Below, one piece after another: positions 24,087 through 33,207 of a DNA stretch of 64,000 nucleotides. The position numbers were made by a program, and so were the translations under genes. Each line of letters opens with the position of its first letter. Position 1 is the stretch's first letter. Source of the stretch: Nocardia ninae NBRC 108245 (GTDB taxonomy: Bacteria > Actinomycetota > Actinomycetes > Mycobacteriales > Mycobacteriaceae); contig NZ_BJXA01000031.1 in the NCBI RefSeq assembly GCF_007990755.1, positions 1 to 64,000 of the forward strand, in the 5' to 3' direction. The notes beneath the pieces were generated by a model that saw only the letters and a list, made by a program, of their open reading frames with translations, was not told where the DNA came from and ran no database searches.

Positions 24087-25481
24087 ATGGGCGCAGGCGG
24101 ACTGTCGCGTCGGAGCGTGCTCGGGTTGGCGGCGACCGCGGCAGCGGCCGGGTTGTCGGCGTGCGGCCGGTCCGACGACGCGTCCTCGGGGCCGGCCACC
24201 GCTGCGCCCAGTGCCGCCGAGTCGATCGCCAAGGACGCCTACATCTTCGGCTTCCCGCTGGTCCTGATGGACGTCACCAGGGCGGCGGCCGAGGCGTCCA
24301 CGCCCGCCAATCGGTTCCAGCACGCCGCCGCGCTGCCGACTCCCGCGCGGCGAGATGTGGTGCGGCTCAACCTGGATACGCTGTACTCGGTCGCGTGGCT
24401 CGATCTGCGGGCCGAGCCGATCGTGTTGCGGGTGCCCGCGATGGACGGCGGCCGGTACTGGCTGATGCAGCTGCTCGACGCGTGGACGAACACCGTGCAC
24501 AACCCGAGCAGCGTTCGGCCGCAGGCGAAGCCGGGATCGTCGGGCACCTATGCCATCGTCGGGCCGAATTGGTCCGGCACCCTGCCCGACGATGTCACGC
24601 CGCTGCTCGTGCCCACGCCGACGGTGTGGTTGATCGGCCGGATCCAGGTGAACGGCCCGCCGGACCTGCCTGCCGTGCACGCGATTCAGCAACAGTTGCA
24701 ACTGATGCCGCTGAGCGACTGGACAGCGCGCCATCCGGTCGCGCCGCTTCCCGCTGTGCCCCAGGCGGATTCGGTGCCACCCGCGAAGCAGGTCGCCGAG
24801 ATGGATGCGCGGACCTTCTTCGATCGGATGTGCGCGGTGCTGGCCACCAACCCGCCCGCACCCGACGACGCCCCCGCGATGAAACGCTTCGCCACGATCG
24901 GGATCACGCCGGGCGGCAAGGTCATCGGACTCACCGACCACGAACTGTCCTCGGCGGTGCACACCGCGCGGCAACAGATCCCGGTCTACCTCGATCCGAA
25001 GGCGGTACACGAGAACGGCTGGACCTTCGACCCCGCCATCGGCACCTACGGCACCAACTATCTCCAGCGCGCCGCCATCGCGTGGAAAGGGCTCGGCGCC
25101 AATCTGGCCGAGGACGCCATCTATCCGACGCTGTTCGCCACGGCGGACAGCGCGGGCCGGTTCCGCCTGCACTTCCCGGCGGGGCAGACACCGCCGGTCG
25201 ACGCGTTCTGGTCGCTGACCGCCTACGACGTGGACAGCTACCTGATGTCCAACCCCGCCGGGATCTACGCCATCGGCCACCAAATTCCGGTGGTGCCCAA
25301 TCCGGACGGCTCCGTCGATCTCGCGGTCCAGCACGCAGACCCGGGTCCGAGTGTCCCGGTGGGCAACTGGCTACCCATACCGGAATCGGGACCGTTCTCT
25401 CTCACCATGCGGCTGTACGCACCGAAAGCCGAAGCGATCCAAGGACGTTGGCAGCCACCGCCGCTGCTGCCGGTGCCGTGA
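24087..25481 (+). CDS. DUF1254/DUF1214 lipoprotein, Tat-exported
   Basis: 464 residues. The N-terminus carries a twin-arginine signal (LSRRSVLGLAAT) that ends in a lipobox (GLSACG). DUF1254 covers about 45-190 (AKDAYIFGFPLVLMDVTR and VRLNLDTLYSVAWLDL). The C-terminal DUF1214 part includes AFWSLTAYDVDSYLM. Such proteins are common in soil actinomycetes and lack an assigned reaction. The ATG at 24087 follows AGGGGA; an upstream in-frame ATG at 24054 has no ribosome site. Anchored outside the membrane. Confidence 0.85.
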   Translation: MGAGGLSRRSVLGLAATAAAAGLSACGRSDDASSGPATAAPSAAESIAKDAYIFGFPLVLMDVTRAAAEASTPANRFQHAAALPTPARRDVVRLNLDTLYSVAWLDLRAEPIVLRVPAMDGGRYWLMQLLDAWTNTVHNPSSVRPQAKPGSSGTYAIVGPNWSGTLPDDVTPLLVPTPTVWLIGRIQVNGPPDLPAVHAIQQQLQLMPLSDWTARHPVAPLPAVPQADSVPPAKQVAEMDARTFFDRMCAVLATNPPAPDDAPAMKRFATIGITPGGKVIGLTDHELSSAVHTARQQIPVYLDPKAVHENGWTFDPAIGTYGTNYLQRAAIAWKGLGANLAEDAIYPTLFATADSAGRFRLHFPAGQTPPVDAFWSLTAYDVDSYLMSNPAGIYAIGHQIPVVPNPDGSVDLAVQHADPGPSVPVGNWLPIPESGPFSLTMRLYAPKAEAIQGRWQPPPLLPVP

Positions 25482-25555
25482 GGTCGAGTCGTACGCAGGG
25501 CCTCCGGGGCTCGCGGATGGGCCGCAGTTCCGCGAATCACTCCCGCTGTTCGTCG

Positions 25556-25578
25556 GTTAGGAACCGGAAGTTCCTAAC
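25556..25578. promoter_or_regulatory. shared operator, copy 1
   Basis: GTTAGGAAC (25556-25564) and GTTCCTAAC (25570-25578) are perfect 9-base arms around CGGAA. The core TTAGGA-N9-TCCTAA ends 20 bases before the dioxygenase ATG. The same core at the same distance precedes the epoxide hydrolase gene. Confidence 0.7.
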
Positions 25579-25597
25579 CGGCTCGTAGCGTGGAGTC

Positions 25598-26386
25598 ATG
25601 ACCAACTCGATGAATACTGTTACCTCCCAGACGCTTTCGCCCGACCTGGTGGACAGCTACCGCAGCCGGGGTTACCTGCACGTCCCGAGCGTGCTCAGCG
25701 CCGATGAGGTGGCGCAGTTCCTCGCCGACGCGCAGGAACAGCTGGAGCGGCATCAGAAAATCTCCTGGGACACGCCGGACGAAGGCAACGTGATGGACTG
25801 GGTTGCCGAACCGGAGGCGAAGAGCGCGGTCATGCGCAAGCTCGCGCTGCACCCCGGCATCACCGGGATAGCGGAGCGGCTCGCCGGGCGGCCGCTGCGG
25901 ATGTTCAAGAGCGAGTTGCTGCGCAAGCGAACCACCGGCGGAACGCGAACACCGCTGCACATCGACGCCCCGGCTTTTCCGATCGCCGGATCGACGTTGA
26001 CGGCGTGGGTGGCGCTCGTCGACGTGCCGGTCGAGCGTGGCTGCCTGACCTTTATCCCCGGGTCCCACGAACTGCCGCAAGCCGACGAGGCCTCGTTCGT
26101 GGACCCCTTCGACGCGCATCCGGAGCTGCGCTGGTGGCCGCAGGTCACCGTGCCGCTGCGCGCGGGTGATTGCACTTTCCACGATGCCCGGCTGGTGCAT
26201 ATGGCCGGGGTCAACGAAACAGACACGGCCCGAATAAGTTTGGCGACGGTATACATGGATGCCGCGGCAACCTACAACCCCGCTCCGGTGAGTGCCGAGC
26301 CGACGTATCAGGACGAGGTGCCCGGGATCGAGCCCGGACAACCCTTCGACACCGACCGCTATCCGCTGGTCGGCTCGACCGGCTAG
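25598..26386 (+). CDS. phytanoyl-CoA dioxygenase (PhyH) family protein
   Basis: 262 residues. Fe(II) ligands are visible as H121-x-D123 (PLHIDAPAFP) and H201 (RLVHMAGVN), with R212 (TARISL) to hold 2-oxoglutarate. The family performs oxygen-dependent hydroxylation in the cytoplasm; members act on lipids, alkaloids, ectoine or antibiotics, so the substrate cannot be read from sequence. An operator identical in core to that of the next gene lies just upstream. The two are probably co-regulated despite separate promoters. Confidence 0.88.
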   Translation: MTNSMNTVTSQTLSPDLVDSYRSRGYLHVPSVLSADEVAQFLADAQEQLERHQKISWDTPDEGNVMDWVAEPEAKSAVMRKLALHPGITGIAERLAGRPLRMFKSELLRKRTTGGTRTPLHIDAPAFPIAGSTLTAWVALVDVPVERGCLTFIPGSHELPQADEASFVDPFDAHPELRWWPQVTVPLRAGDCTFHDARLVHMAGVNETDTARISLATVYMDAAATYNPAPVSAEPTYQDEVPGIEPGQPFDTDRYPLVGSTG

Positions 26387-26465
26387 CCATCCGAACGAGA
26401 CGAACGCCGTCCGTGCCGCATCCGGCGCTCGGGCGGCGTTCTGGTCTGCCGAAACTGCTTGGTTC

Positions 26466-26488
26466 GTTAGGAACGAACCTGTCCTAAG
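26466..26488. promoter_or_regulatory. shared operator, copy 2
   Basis: TTAGGA (26467-26472), 9 bases, TCCTAA (26482-26487), ending 21 bases before the epoxide hydrolase ATG. It overlaps a second perfect palindrome, GGTTCGTT-AGG-AACGAACC (26461-26479). Same layout as the site at 25556. Confidence 0.65.
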
Positions 26489-26508
26489 GGCTCAATACCG
26501 TTGTGTTC

Positions 26509-27909
26509 ATGACAAAGACACCGGAGAGCGTCTGCCCCTTCCGCATCGAGATCCCGCAGGCGCAGCTCGACGACCTGCACGCGCGGCTGGCGAACACCCG
26601 CTGGCCCGCCGAGCTGCCGGGCGTGGGCTGGAGTCGAGGCGTACCGGTCGAGTACCTGAAAGACCTCGCCGAATACTGGCGCACAGAATTCGACTGGCAG
26701 GCACAGGAAGCGCTACTCAATGAGCATCCGCAGTTCACCACCGAGGTGGACGGGCAGCACCTCCACTTCCTGCACGTCCGCTCGCCCGAGCCGGACGCGA
26801 CGCCCTTGCTGCTCGTGCACGGCTGGCCGGGTGGGGTGACCGACTTCCTCGATGTGATCGGTCCGCTGTCGGATCCGCGCTCGCACGGCGGTGATCCGGC
26901 CGACGCCTTCCACCTGGTGATTCCGTCGCTGCCCGGCTTCGGATTCTCGACTCCGCTGGCCGGTCCCGGCATGAACGCGGCGAAGATGGCGGCGGTGTTC
27001 GCGAAGCTGATGGCCAGGCTGGGCTACGACCGGTACGGGGTGCACGGCTACGACACCGGCTCGTGGGTCGCGCCACAGGTCGGTCGGCAGGATCCGGATC
27101 GCGTTGTCGGCGTCCATGTCAACGCGATGATCACCTTCCCGATGGGCATCGAAGGGGAGATGGACGGGCTCAGCGAGGGCGAGCAACAGCGTTGGCAGCG
27201 CATGCAGAACTTCAACGATGCTTACCTGCAATGCAATTCGAAGCGCCCGCAGACGGTGGCGTTCGGGCTGAACGATTCTCCGGTCGGCCAGCTGGCCTGG
27301 ATGGTGGAGATGTTCAAGGAGCTGACCATGCCCGAGGATGGTCTGCCCGAGGACGCTATCGATCGGGACCGCATGCTGCTCGACGTTTCGCTGTACTGGC
27401 TGACCGGGACCGCGGGCTCGGCGGCGCAGATCTACTACGAGGAGATCTCCGCCAACGACTGGAGTTCCGCCGACTGGTCGGCGGCAGAGGGAGTCGAACC
27501 ATCGGCAGGCGAATGGGGTGGAGCGGCTAACCCTGAAGGGGCCGAGGGCACTTGGGATGGCGCGGGGACCGCTGGCCAGTCTGCTGGAACCCCGAGGGTC
27601 GTGGTGGAGGCCGGAGACGAGGGCGGCATCGCGCAACCCGAAAGTGATTGGGGCACCGCGGCGACCGGCCAAGAGTCCGAAAGCGAGTGGGCCGCCGGAC
27701 AGGGCAATGACTGGGCGACCGCGGCACGCTCTACGGTGCCGACCGGTGTACTCGTCTCCGCCCACGACGTGACCATTCGCTCCTGGGCCGAGCGCGATCA
27801 CCACATCGTGCACTGGACCGAGCTCGGCCGCGGCGGACATTTCCTCGCCATGGAGGAACCGCAAGCCGTGGTAGATGACCTGCGCGTCTTCTTCCGGAAG
27901 CTCGCCTGA
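26509..27909 (+). CDS. epoxide hydrolase with large acidic insertion
   Basis: 466 residues; relatives of this EHN-type alpha/beta-hydrolase are near 380. The N-terminal EHN domain begins [20 protein letters not shown]. The oxyanion loop is HGWPGG, the nucleophile Asp lies in HGYDTGSW, and the catalytic His is in [12 protein letters not shown]. Between [10 protein letters not shown] and [12 protein letters not shown] (about residues 316-409) sits an extra stretch of about 85 residues. It is acidic, Gly/Ala-rich and carries repeated Trp units ([14 protein letters not shown]). It should open trans-diols from epoxides if the insertion is tolerated as a surface loop. ATG 26509 was preferred to an upstream GTG. 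Confidence 0.85.
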   Translation: MTKTPESVCPFRIEIPQAQLDDLHARLANTRWPAELPGVGWSRGVPVEYLKDLAEYWRTEFDWQAQEALLNEHPQFTTEVDGQHLHFLHVRSPEPDATPLLLVHGWPGGVTDFLDVIGPLSDPRSHGGDPADAFHLVIPSLPGFGFSTPLAGPGMNAAKMAAVFAKLMARLGYDRYGVHGYDTGSWVAPQVGRQDPDRVVGVHVNAMITFPMGIEGEMDGLSEGEQQRWQRMQNFNDAYLQCNSKRPQTVAFGLNDSPVGQLAWMVEMFKELTMPEDGLPEDAIDRDRMLLDVSLYWLTGTAGSAAQIYYEEISANDWSSADWSAAEGVEPSAGEWGGAANPEGAEGTWDGAGTAGQSAGTPRVVVEAGDEGGIAQPESDWGTAATGQESESEWAAGQGNDWATAARSTVPTGVLVSAHDVTIRSWAERDHHIVHWTELGRGGHFLAMEEPQAVVDDLRVFFRKLA

Positions 27910-27910
27910 G

Positions 27911-29050
27911 ATGGCCGCCCGCGAGCCGTTGCGGCGAACCCGGTCCGACGTGCTGAGCTCGCGGGCACTCAACCGCGCCCTGCTCGAACGCCAGCTACTG
28001 CTGCGGCGGACAACCCTTTCCGTCGCAGCGGCGGTCGAGCAGGTGCTGGGCCTGAACGCCCAGGATCCGAACCTGCCGTACCTGGCGCTGTGGAACAGAC
28101 TGGCAGACTTCGCCATCGGCGACCTCACCGCCGCGATCGAGGACCGCACCCTGGTGCGTTCCACGATGATGCGCGCCACCCAGCACCTGATGTCGGTGCC
28201 GGACTTCCGGCTGGTCCGGCCGCTGCTCGCGCCGCTGCTGCTTCGGGTGCAGCGCAACGCGTTCGGGCGTCGCACCGAGGGCATCGACCTCGATGCTCTG
28301 GTCGCCGACGCCACCGCACTGCTGGCCGATGGACAGGTACTGACCAGGCCCGAACTGGGCAGACTGCTGGCAGAGCAACGGCCCGGCGCGGACCCGACCG
28401 CCCTCGGATGGACTGCGCAGTACCTGGTGCCGGTCGTACACCCGGCGCCGAGCGGCACCTGGAACGTCCGCGGTGCAACGCCGTTCGCAGGCACCGAGTG
28501 GATCGGAATGCCCTCGGCGGCAACAGAAGAGGGCCGGCGGCAGCTGGTGCGGCGCTACCTCGCGGCTTTCGGCCCCGCCACCGCCGCCGACGCACGGGCC
28601 TGGTCGGGGGTAAGCGGACTGCGTGCGGTGTTCGAACAGTTGCGACCCGAATTGCGCAGCTACACCGATGAACTCGGCAGGGAGCTGTTCGACCTCCCGG
28701 ATGCACCACGACCGGACCCGGACGTGCCCGCTCCGGTGCGGTTGCTACCGGAGTTCGACGCGACCTTGCTCGCCCATGCCGATCGGACCCGGATCATGAC
28801 CAAAGAGGTGCGCGCCGAGGTCTGCGTCGGGGCGGGCGTCGCCGCGACGGTGCTCGTCGACGGAACGGTCGCCGCGATCTGGACTCGCACCCGGATCGAC
28901 GACAGCGAGGCACTGACGGTCCGCCCCCTGCGTCCACTGGCCGCGACGGACCGCGCCGCGATCGAAGCCGAGGCGCACAACCTCCTGGCCTTCGCGACGC
29001 CGGCGGGCACCCACCACGACGTTCGGCTGCTCCCGTACAGAATCAAGTAA
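27911..29050 (+). CDS. winged-helix DNA-binding domain protein (HTH_42 type)
   Basis: 379 residues beginning 1 base after the epoxide hydrolase stop, so the two are co-translated. The N-terminus SSRALNRALLERQLLLRR and VEQVLGLNAQDPNLPYLALW are typical of the AlkZ/YcaQ-like winged-helix family, some of whose members are DNA glycosylases. The catalytic Gln-x-Asp/Gln of true AlkZ enzymes is here NAQD. C-terminal DATLLAHADRTRIM is also conserved. A role in DNA repair after epoxide or alkylating damage would fit the neighbour, but is inferred. Confidence 0.8.
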   Translation: MAAREPLRRTRSDVLSSRALNRALLERQLLLRRTTLSVAAAVEQVLGLNAQDPNLPYLALWNRLADFAIGDLTAAIEDRTLVRSTMMRATQHLMSVPDFRLVRPLLAPLLLRVQRNAFGRRTEGIDLDALVADATALLADGQVLTRPELGRLLAEQRPGADPTALGWTAQYLVPVVHPAPSGTWNVRGATPFAGTEWIGMPSAATEEGRRQLVRRYLAAFGPATAADARAWSGVSGLRAVFEQLRPELRSYTDELGRELFDLPDAPRPDPDVPAPVRLLPEFDATLLAHADRTRIMTKEVRAEVCVGAGVAATVLVDGTVAAIWTRTRIDDSEALTVRPLRPLAATDRAAIEAEAHNLLAFATPAGTHHDVRLLPYRIK

Positions 29051-29104
29051 ACGGGTTTTACTAAACACTGTTCACCAACCTCGGTTCTGTGGTTCCATCA
29101 TCTC

Positions 29105-29118
29105 TGGAACGTGTTCCA
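29105..29118. promoter_or_regulatory. KstR operator of CYP125 gene
   Basis: TGGAACGTGTTCCA is a perfect palindrome and fits the KstR consensus TnnAACnnGTTnnA at every defined position. It lies 44 bases before the P450 start codon. KstR is the TetR repressor of cholesterol catabolism in mycobacteria and rhodococci. Confidence 0.85.
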
Positions 29119-29162
29119 CACAATGTCGTGAGGTCTGCAGCCCAGACCGGTAGGAGTTAGCC

Positions 29163-30398
29163 GTGACCGTGACCACGCCCTCGATTCCCGCGGGATTCGA
29201 CTTCACCGACCCCGACGTGCTCGCCAGTCGACTTCCCGTGCAGGAGTTCGCCGAGCTGCGCCGCACCGCTCCCGTGTGGTGGTGCGCGCAGTCCGGCCGG
29301 GCCAGCGGCTTCGACGACGGCGGCTACTGGGTGGTCTCCAAGCTCGACCACATCAAGGAGATCTCGAAGCACCCGGAGTTGTTCTCCTCGCACGAGAACG
29401 GTTCCATCATCCGGTTCAACGAGGACGTCACTCCGGAGCAGATCGGCATGCTCAGCGACATGCTGCTGATCAACCTCGATCCCCCCAAGCACACCAAGGT
29501 GCGGCGCATCATCTCCAAGGGCTTCACGCCGCGCGCGATCGAGAACCTGCGCGCCGCGCTCACCGAGCGGGCGGCGAAGATCGTGCACGAGGCGAAGAAG
29601 TCCGGCGGCGGCGACTTCGTCGAGCAGGTCGCCTGCGAACTGCCGTTGCAGGCCATCGCCGAGCTGATCGGTATCCCGCAGGAGGACCGCAAGAAGATCT
29701 TCGACTGGTCCAACCAGATGATCTCCTACGACGACCCCGAATTCGAGGGCGATCACCAGGTCGCGACGGCCGAGGTGATGGGCTACGCCTGGAACATGGC
29801 CGAGGACCGCCGCAAGTGTCCGGCCGACGACATCGTCACCCAGTTGGTCAACGCCGACATCGACGGCGAGGGCCTGGCCTCGGACGAGTTCGCCTTCTTC
29901 GTCATCCTGCTCTCGGTGGCCGGCAACGAGACCACCCGCAACTCGATCACCCACGGCATGAAGGCGTTCGTGGACAACCCGGACCAGTGGGAGCTGTACA
30001 AGGCGCAGCGCCCGCGCACCGCGCCGGACGAGATCGTCCGCTGGGCCACCCCGGTGAATGCCTTCCAGCGCACCGCGACTCAGGATCTGGAGCTCGGCGG
30101 CCAGCAGATCAAGAAGGGTCAGCGGCTCGGACTGTTCTACGGCTCGGCCAACTTCGACGAGGAGGCGTTCCAGGATCCGTTCAGCTTCGACGTGCTACGT
30201 AATCCCAACCCGCACGTCGGTTTCGGCGGCACCGGCACCCACTACTGCGTCGGCGCCAACCTGGCCCGGCTGCAGATCGACCTGATGTTCAACGCCATCG
30301 CCGACGCGATGCCGAACCTGCGCCAGGTCGCCGAACCGGTGCGGCTGCGTTCAGGCTGGCTGAATGGGATTAAGCGGTGGGATGTCGAATATGCCTGA
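29163..30398 (+). CDS. cyp125: steroid C26/27 monooxygenase, cytochrome P450 CYP125
   Basis: 411 residues. The sequence follows mycobacterial CYP125A1 along its whole length, for example ISKGFTPRAIENLR, SGGGDFVEQVACELPLQAIA, DEIVRWATPV and LRSGWLNGIKRWDVEY. The oxygen-activation motif is AGNETTRNSI, the E-x-x-R is EIVR, and the haem Cys lies in GFGGTGTHYCVGAN. CYP125 oxidises the terminal side-chain methyl of cholesterol or cholestenone to the acid, the first step in side-chain degradation. It needs ferredoxin partners, which are not in the window. A perfect KstR site precedes it. Confidence 0.93.
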   Translation: MTVTTPSIPAGFDFTDPDVLASRLPVQEFAELRRTAPVWWCAQSGRASGFDDGGYWVVSKLDHIKEISKHPELFSSHENGSIIRFNEDVTPEQIGMLSDMLLINLDPPKHTKVRRIISKGFTPRAIENLRAALTERAAKIVHEAKKSGGGDFVEQVACELPLQAIAELIGIPQEDRKKIFDWSNQMISYDDPEFEGDHQVATAEVMGYAWNMAEDRRKCPADDIVTQLVNADIDGEGLASDEFAFFVILLSVAGNETTRNSITHGMKAFVDNPDQWELYKAQRPRTAPDEIVRWATPVNAFQRTATQDLELGGQQIKKGQRLGLFYGSANFDEEAFQDPFSFDVLRNPNPHVGFGGTGTHYCVGANLARLQIDLMFNAIADAMPNLRQVAEPVRLRSGWLNGIKRWDVEYA

Positions 30399-30425
30399 AC
30401 TGGCCGAATACGCTTGAATGACAGG

Positions 30426-31151
30426 ATGAGTAACCCCAAACCCCGGGGCCGCTCGCCGATCGTGACCGACGCCGAGATCCGGCGGGTGGCCAGGACGCTG
30501 CTTGTCGAACAAGGACAAGCCGCGGTGAGCCTGCGCGCGATCGCGCGTGCGCTGGGTATCACCGCCCCCGCGCTGTACCGGTACTACGGGTCGCTGGACG
30601 ACCTGCTGGAGCGGCTGCGCCTGGAGTTCTGCGCCGATCTCGCCGACGAGCTGTCCGCCGAGATCGCGGCGCTGCCCGACGACGGCGTGGTCCAGTTCTT
30701 CGCCATCTGTAAGGGATTTCGACGCTGGGCGCTGGCGCACACCAGGGAGTTCACCCTGGTGTTCGCCTCGCCCGGCGGCGGCGAGGCCCGCGCGCTGCGC
30801 CGCTTCTCCGAGCCGTTCGGGCGGATCTTCCTCGCCGCGGCGGGCAGGCTACTGGCCAACTACGCCATCGTGACGCCGCCGACCGACGTCATCCCGCCGG
30901 AGCTGCGCGAGGACCTGGTGCACTTCCAGACCGAGCTGCTCGCGGCGCTCTCGGAGACCGGACAGAAGTTCCCGGCGGAGAAGCTCGATCTTGGCGTGAT
31001 GTATCTGATGATTCAGATGTGGGCGCGCCTGTACGGCCACGTCACGCTCGAGGTCTTCGGTAACTACCCGATCCCGCTGTCCAACCCGGAGATCCTGTTC
31101 GACGCGATGCTGGTCGACCTCGGTCGCACCGCAGGCCTGCTCACCGAGTGA
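30426..31151 (+). CDS. TetR family transcriptional regulator
   Basis: 241 residues. The N-terminal helix-turn-helix is ARTLLVEQGQAAVSLRAIAR, then ALGITAPALYRYYGSLDDLL. The ligand-binding half includes FRRWALAHTREFTLVFASPG and resembles the WHG-type C-terminal domain of actinobacterial TetR proteins. It is 27 bases downstream of cyp125 and could be in that operon. It is not obviously KstR itself, whose N-terminal sequence differs. It could instead read the operator shared by the dioxygenase and epoxide hydrolase genes. Confidence 0.87.
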   Translation: MSNPKPRGRSPIVTDAEIRRVARTLLVEQGQAAVSLRAIARALGITAPALYRYYGSLDDLLERLRLEFCADLADELSAEIAALPDDGVVQFFAICKGFRRWALAHTREFTLVFASPGGGEARALRRFSEPFGRIFLAAAGRLLANYAIVTPPTDVIPPELREDLVHFQTELLAALSETGQKFPAEKLDLGVMYLMIQMWARLYGHVTLEVFGNYPIPLSNPEILFDAMLVDLGRTAGLLTE

Positions 31152-31153
31152 GC

Positions 31154-33076
31154 TCAGATGCGGGCGCCCTTGGCGCGGTTGCAGGCTCGGCACAGGATCT
31201 GCAGGTTGGTGGCGCTGGTGGCGCCGCCGCGGCTGAGCGGGATGATGTGGTCGAACTCCAGGTAGTGGCTGTCGCCGCATTCGACGCACTTGCCGCCGTC
31301 GCGTTGCCACACTTCGGCTTTCACCTCCTGCGGAATGCTGCGGGTGTCGCGCTGGCCGGGGGTGAGGATCAGTCGTTTGGCCACCCGTAGCGCGCCCTCC
31401 AGTGCGGCCGCGACGTAGTCCGGGTCGGCGACGGTGAAGGTGGCGCCGCCGCGCGACGACGTGGCCGCGAGCACCACCGTGTCCTGCTCGGCGTGCACGG
31501 AAACGACACGGGTCCATGGCAATTCGGTGCCGGTGCCGTGGCCGACGAAGCGCAGCTTCTTGTTGCTGACGATCATCCTGCCCTCGGTGAGCCGCGGCCC
31601 GCGAGCCAGTTGGCGGACGTGCACCGCGGGCAGATCCAGATGGACCTTCTCCTCGGGATCCAGATGCAGGCCAGGGGTTCGCATCACGGGTAGATCGCCG
31701 CTACGTAGCCGGGACAGCGTGCGCCCCCGATGCATTCGCCGCCGCAGGTCCTCGACGAGCGGTCCGGTCAGCGCCAGTTCGGTGACGGCGTGCTCGAACG
31801 CCGCCAACTCGTCGTGCTCGACCTCGCCGTCGGCGAAGGTGAAGGTGACCAACCGCTCCACATAGCTGAGCGCCACATCGCGCAGGGCCTCGCGGCCCGC
31901 CTGCTCCTCGATGCGCTGATAGCGCAGCGACGCCCACAGCGCCGCCCACTCGGGGCCGCGCGGGCCGTGACCGGTGAGCACCCGCCACGCCTGGGTGTGC
32001 CAGTGCGTGAGGAACTCCTCGATCTCGGCCGCGCAGAACTGGCACGGGGCGAGCCCGCCGAACAGCTTGCGGCGCCGCAGGTTCGCGCACCGCGCGCAGT
32101 GCCGGTCGCTCGGCTGGTGGCGCCGGTGGGTGGCGGTGGTCCACTCGGTCCCGTCCCACCAGCGCAGGCGCGCCGGGTCCTCGGGGTCCGGATGCCAGTC
32201 GGCGAGTTCGGGGTTCGGTGGCGGGGCGGGTGCGGGCGGCGGGTCGGCGAGGCGACGGGCCAGGTCGACCGGTCGGGCGTAGGGCGAGCGGGTGGGTGGC
32301 TGGTCGAGTAGATCCGTCTGCCGCATGCGTGGATTCGTCGGTGCTTGTGCCGCGTCGAGTGTGTCCGTGGGGATGTGCTCCAACGCCGGGGCGGTCGGTT
32401 CTGCCGAGGGGTTGTCGGCACCGAACGGGTCCGTCGGATGTGCCGAGCGGTTGTCGCCCCTGAACGGGTCCGCCGGATGCACTGAGCGGTTGTCGCCGCC
32501 GAACGGGTGCGCCTCGCGTGCTGATCGGCTGCCGCCGAATGAGTTCGCCGGGTGCGTGGTTCGCCGCTCATCCGCCTCGTCGACGCTGACCCCGAATTCG
32601 GTGACCAGCCCGGCCAGTCCGGTGGACCAGCCCTGCGCGATGGCGCGGAACCGCCACTGGCCGTCCCTGCGATAGAACTCCCCGAACATCAGCGCGGTGA
32701 CCGGATCGGCGTCCTCGATCACGAACTCGGTCATCGGCCCGTGCGCGTCGTGGATGGTGAGGGTCAGACCGCTGATGTCGCCGAAGGTGCCCTCGTCGAG
32801 CGACCCGGCCAGCACGATCCGGTCCACGTCCGGCTCGGTGCGTGGCAGCGAAACGCTCAGTCGGGCGGTCTGCGGGGCAGGCTCCTGATCCAGCGTCACC
32901 GCCTGGGAAACATGCCGGGGGGCGTTGTAGAACACCAGATCCCGATCGGTGCGCACCGTCCCGGATTCGCCGAGCAAAAGGGCATGCGCGTCTACCGCAT
33001 GCGCCGACCGCCACGAAACAACCACGGCAAGAAGGGATGTCGGTACCGCTGCATTAGCGCCTTTGCTGAGTTTCAT
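31154..33076 (-). CDS. TerD-DUF2510-zinc ribbon-TerB-like-PH-like-HNH protein
   Basis: 640 residues. In order: TerD domain (1-165; MKLSKGANAAVP, AQGWSTGLAGLVTEFGV); a linker with repeats of the type DPFGADN/DPFRGDNRSAHP (185-225); DUF2510 (292-315; WHPDPEDPARLRWWDGTEW); a zinc ribbon with C327/C330 and C345/C348; a TerB-like helical unit (about 400-450; TFADGEVEHDELAAFEHA); a bacterial PH/GRAM-like unit (470-570; MIVSNKKLRFVG); and an HNH nuclease (580-640; C597/C600, FDH at 609-610, C629/C632). Domain calls in the middle are by pattern. The nuclease should cut DNA; TerD and TerB parts belong to tellurium-type stress and phage-defence systems. It converges on the TetR gene with a 2-base gap. 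Confidence 0.85.
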   Translation of the reverse strand: MKLSKGANAAVPTSLLAVVVSWRSAHAVDAHALLLGESGTVRTDRDLVFYNAPRHVSQAVTLDQEPAPQTARLSVSLPRTEPDVDRIVLAGSLDEGTFGDISGLTLTIHDAHGPMTEFVIEDADPVTALMFGEFYRRDGQWRFRAIAQGWSTGLAGLVTEFGVSVDEADERRTTHPANSFGGSRSAREAHPFGGDNRSVHPADPFRGDNRSAHPTDPFGADNPSAEPTAPALEHIPTDTLDAAQAPTNPRMRQTDLLDQPPTRSPYARPVDLARRLADPPPAPAPPPNPELADWHPDPEDPARLRWWDGTEWTTATHRRHQPSDRHCARCANLRRRKLFGGLAPCQFCAAEIEEFLTHWHTQAWRVLTGHGPRGPEWAALWASLRYQRIEEQAGREALRDVALSYVERLVTFTFADGEVEHDELAAFEHAVTELALTGPLVEDLRRRMHRGRTLSRLRSGDLPVMRTPGLHLDPEEKVHLDLPAVHVRQLARGPRLTEGRMIVSNKKLRFVGHGTGTELPWTRVVSVHAEQDTVVLAATSSRGGATFTVADPDYVAAALEGALRVAKRLILTPGQRDTRSIPQEVKAEVWQRDGGKCVECGDSHYLEFDHIIPLSRGGATSATNLQILCRACNRAKGARI

Positions 33077-33207
33077 CGTGCTCGAACTATGCCACGACCC
33101 TCCGACACGCCGACTCCGCCGACCCCTCCACTCGGCGGGCCGTGGGCCGTATCCAGGGGTTCTTCCCCGCCGTCGACGGGGTTTCGGGTCAGTTCGGAAG
33201 AATCTGC

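Noticed and set aside
26713-28494. 593-codon minus-strand frame opposite the epoxide hydrolase and winged-helix genes
   Set aside because: Spans two clear plus-strand genes and has shadow composition.
30426-31151. TetR gene as KstR
   Set aside because: Its recognition-helix region and C-terminal domain do not match the KstR pattern I know; KstR sites here may be read by a distant gene.
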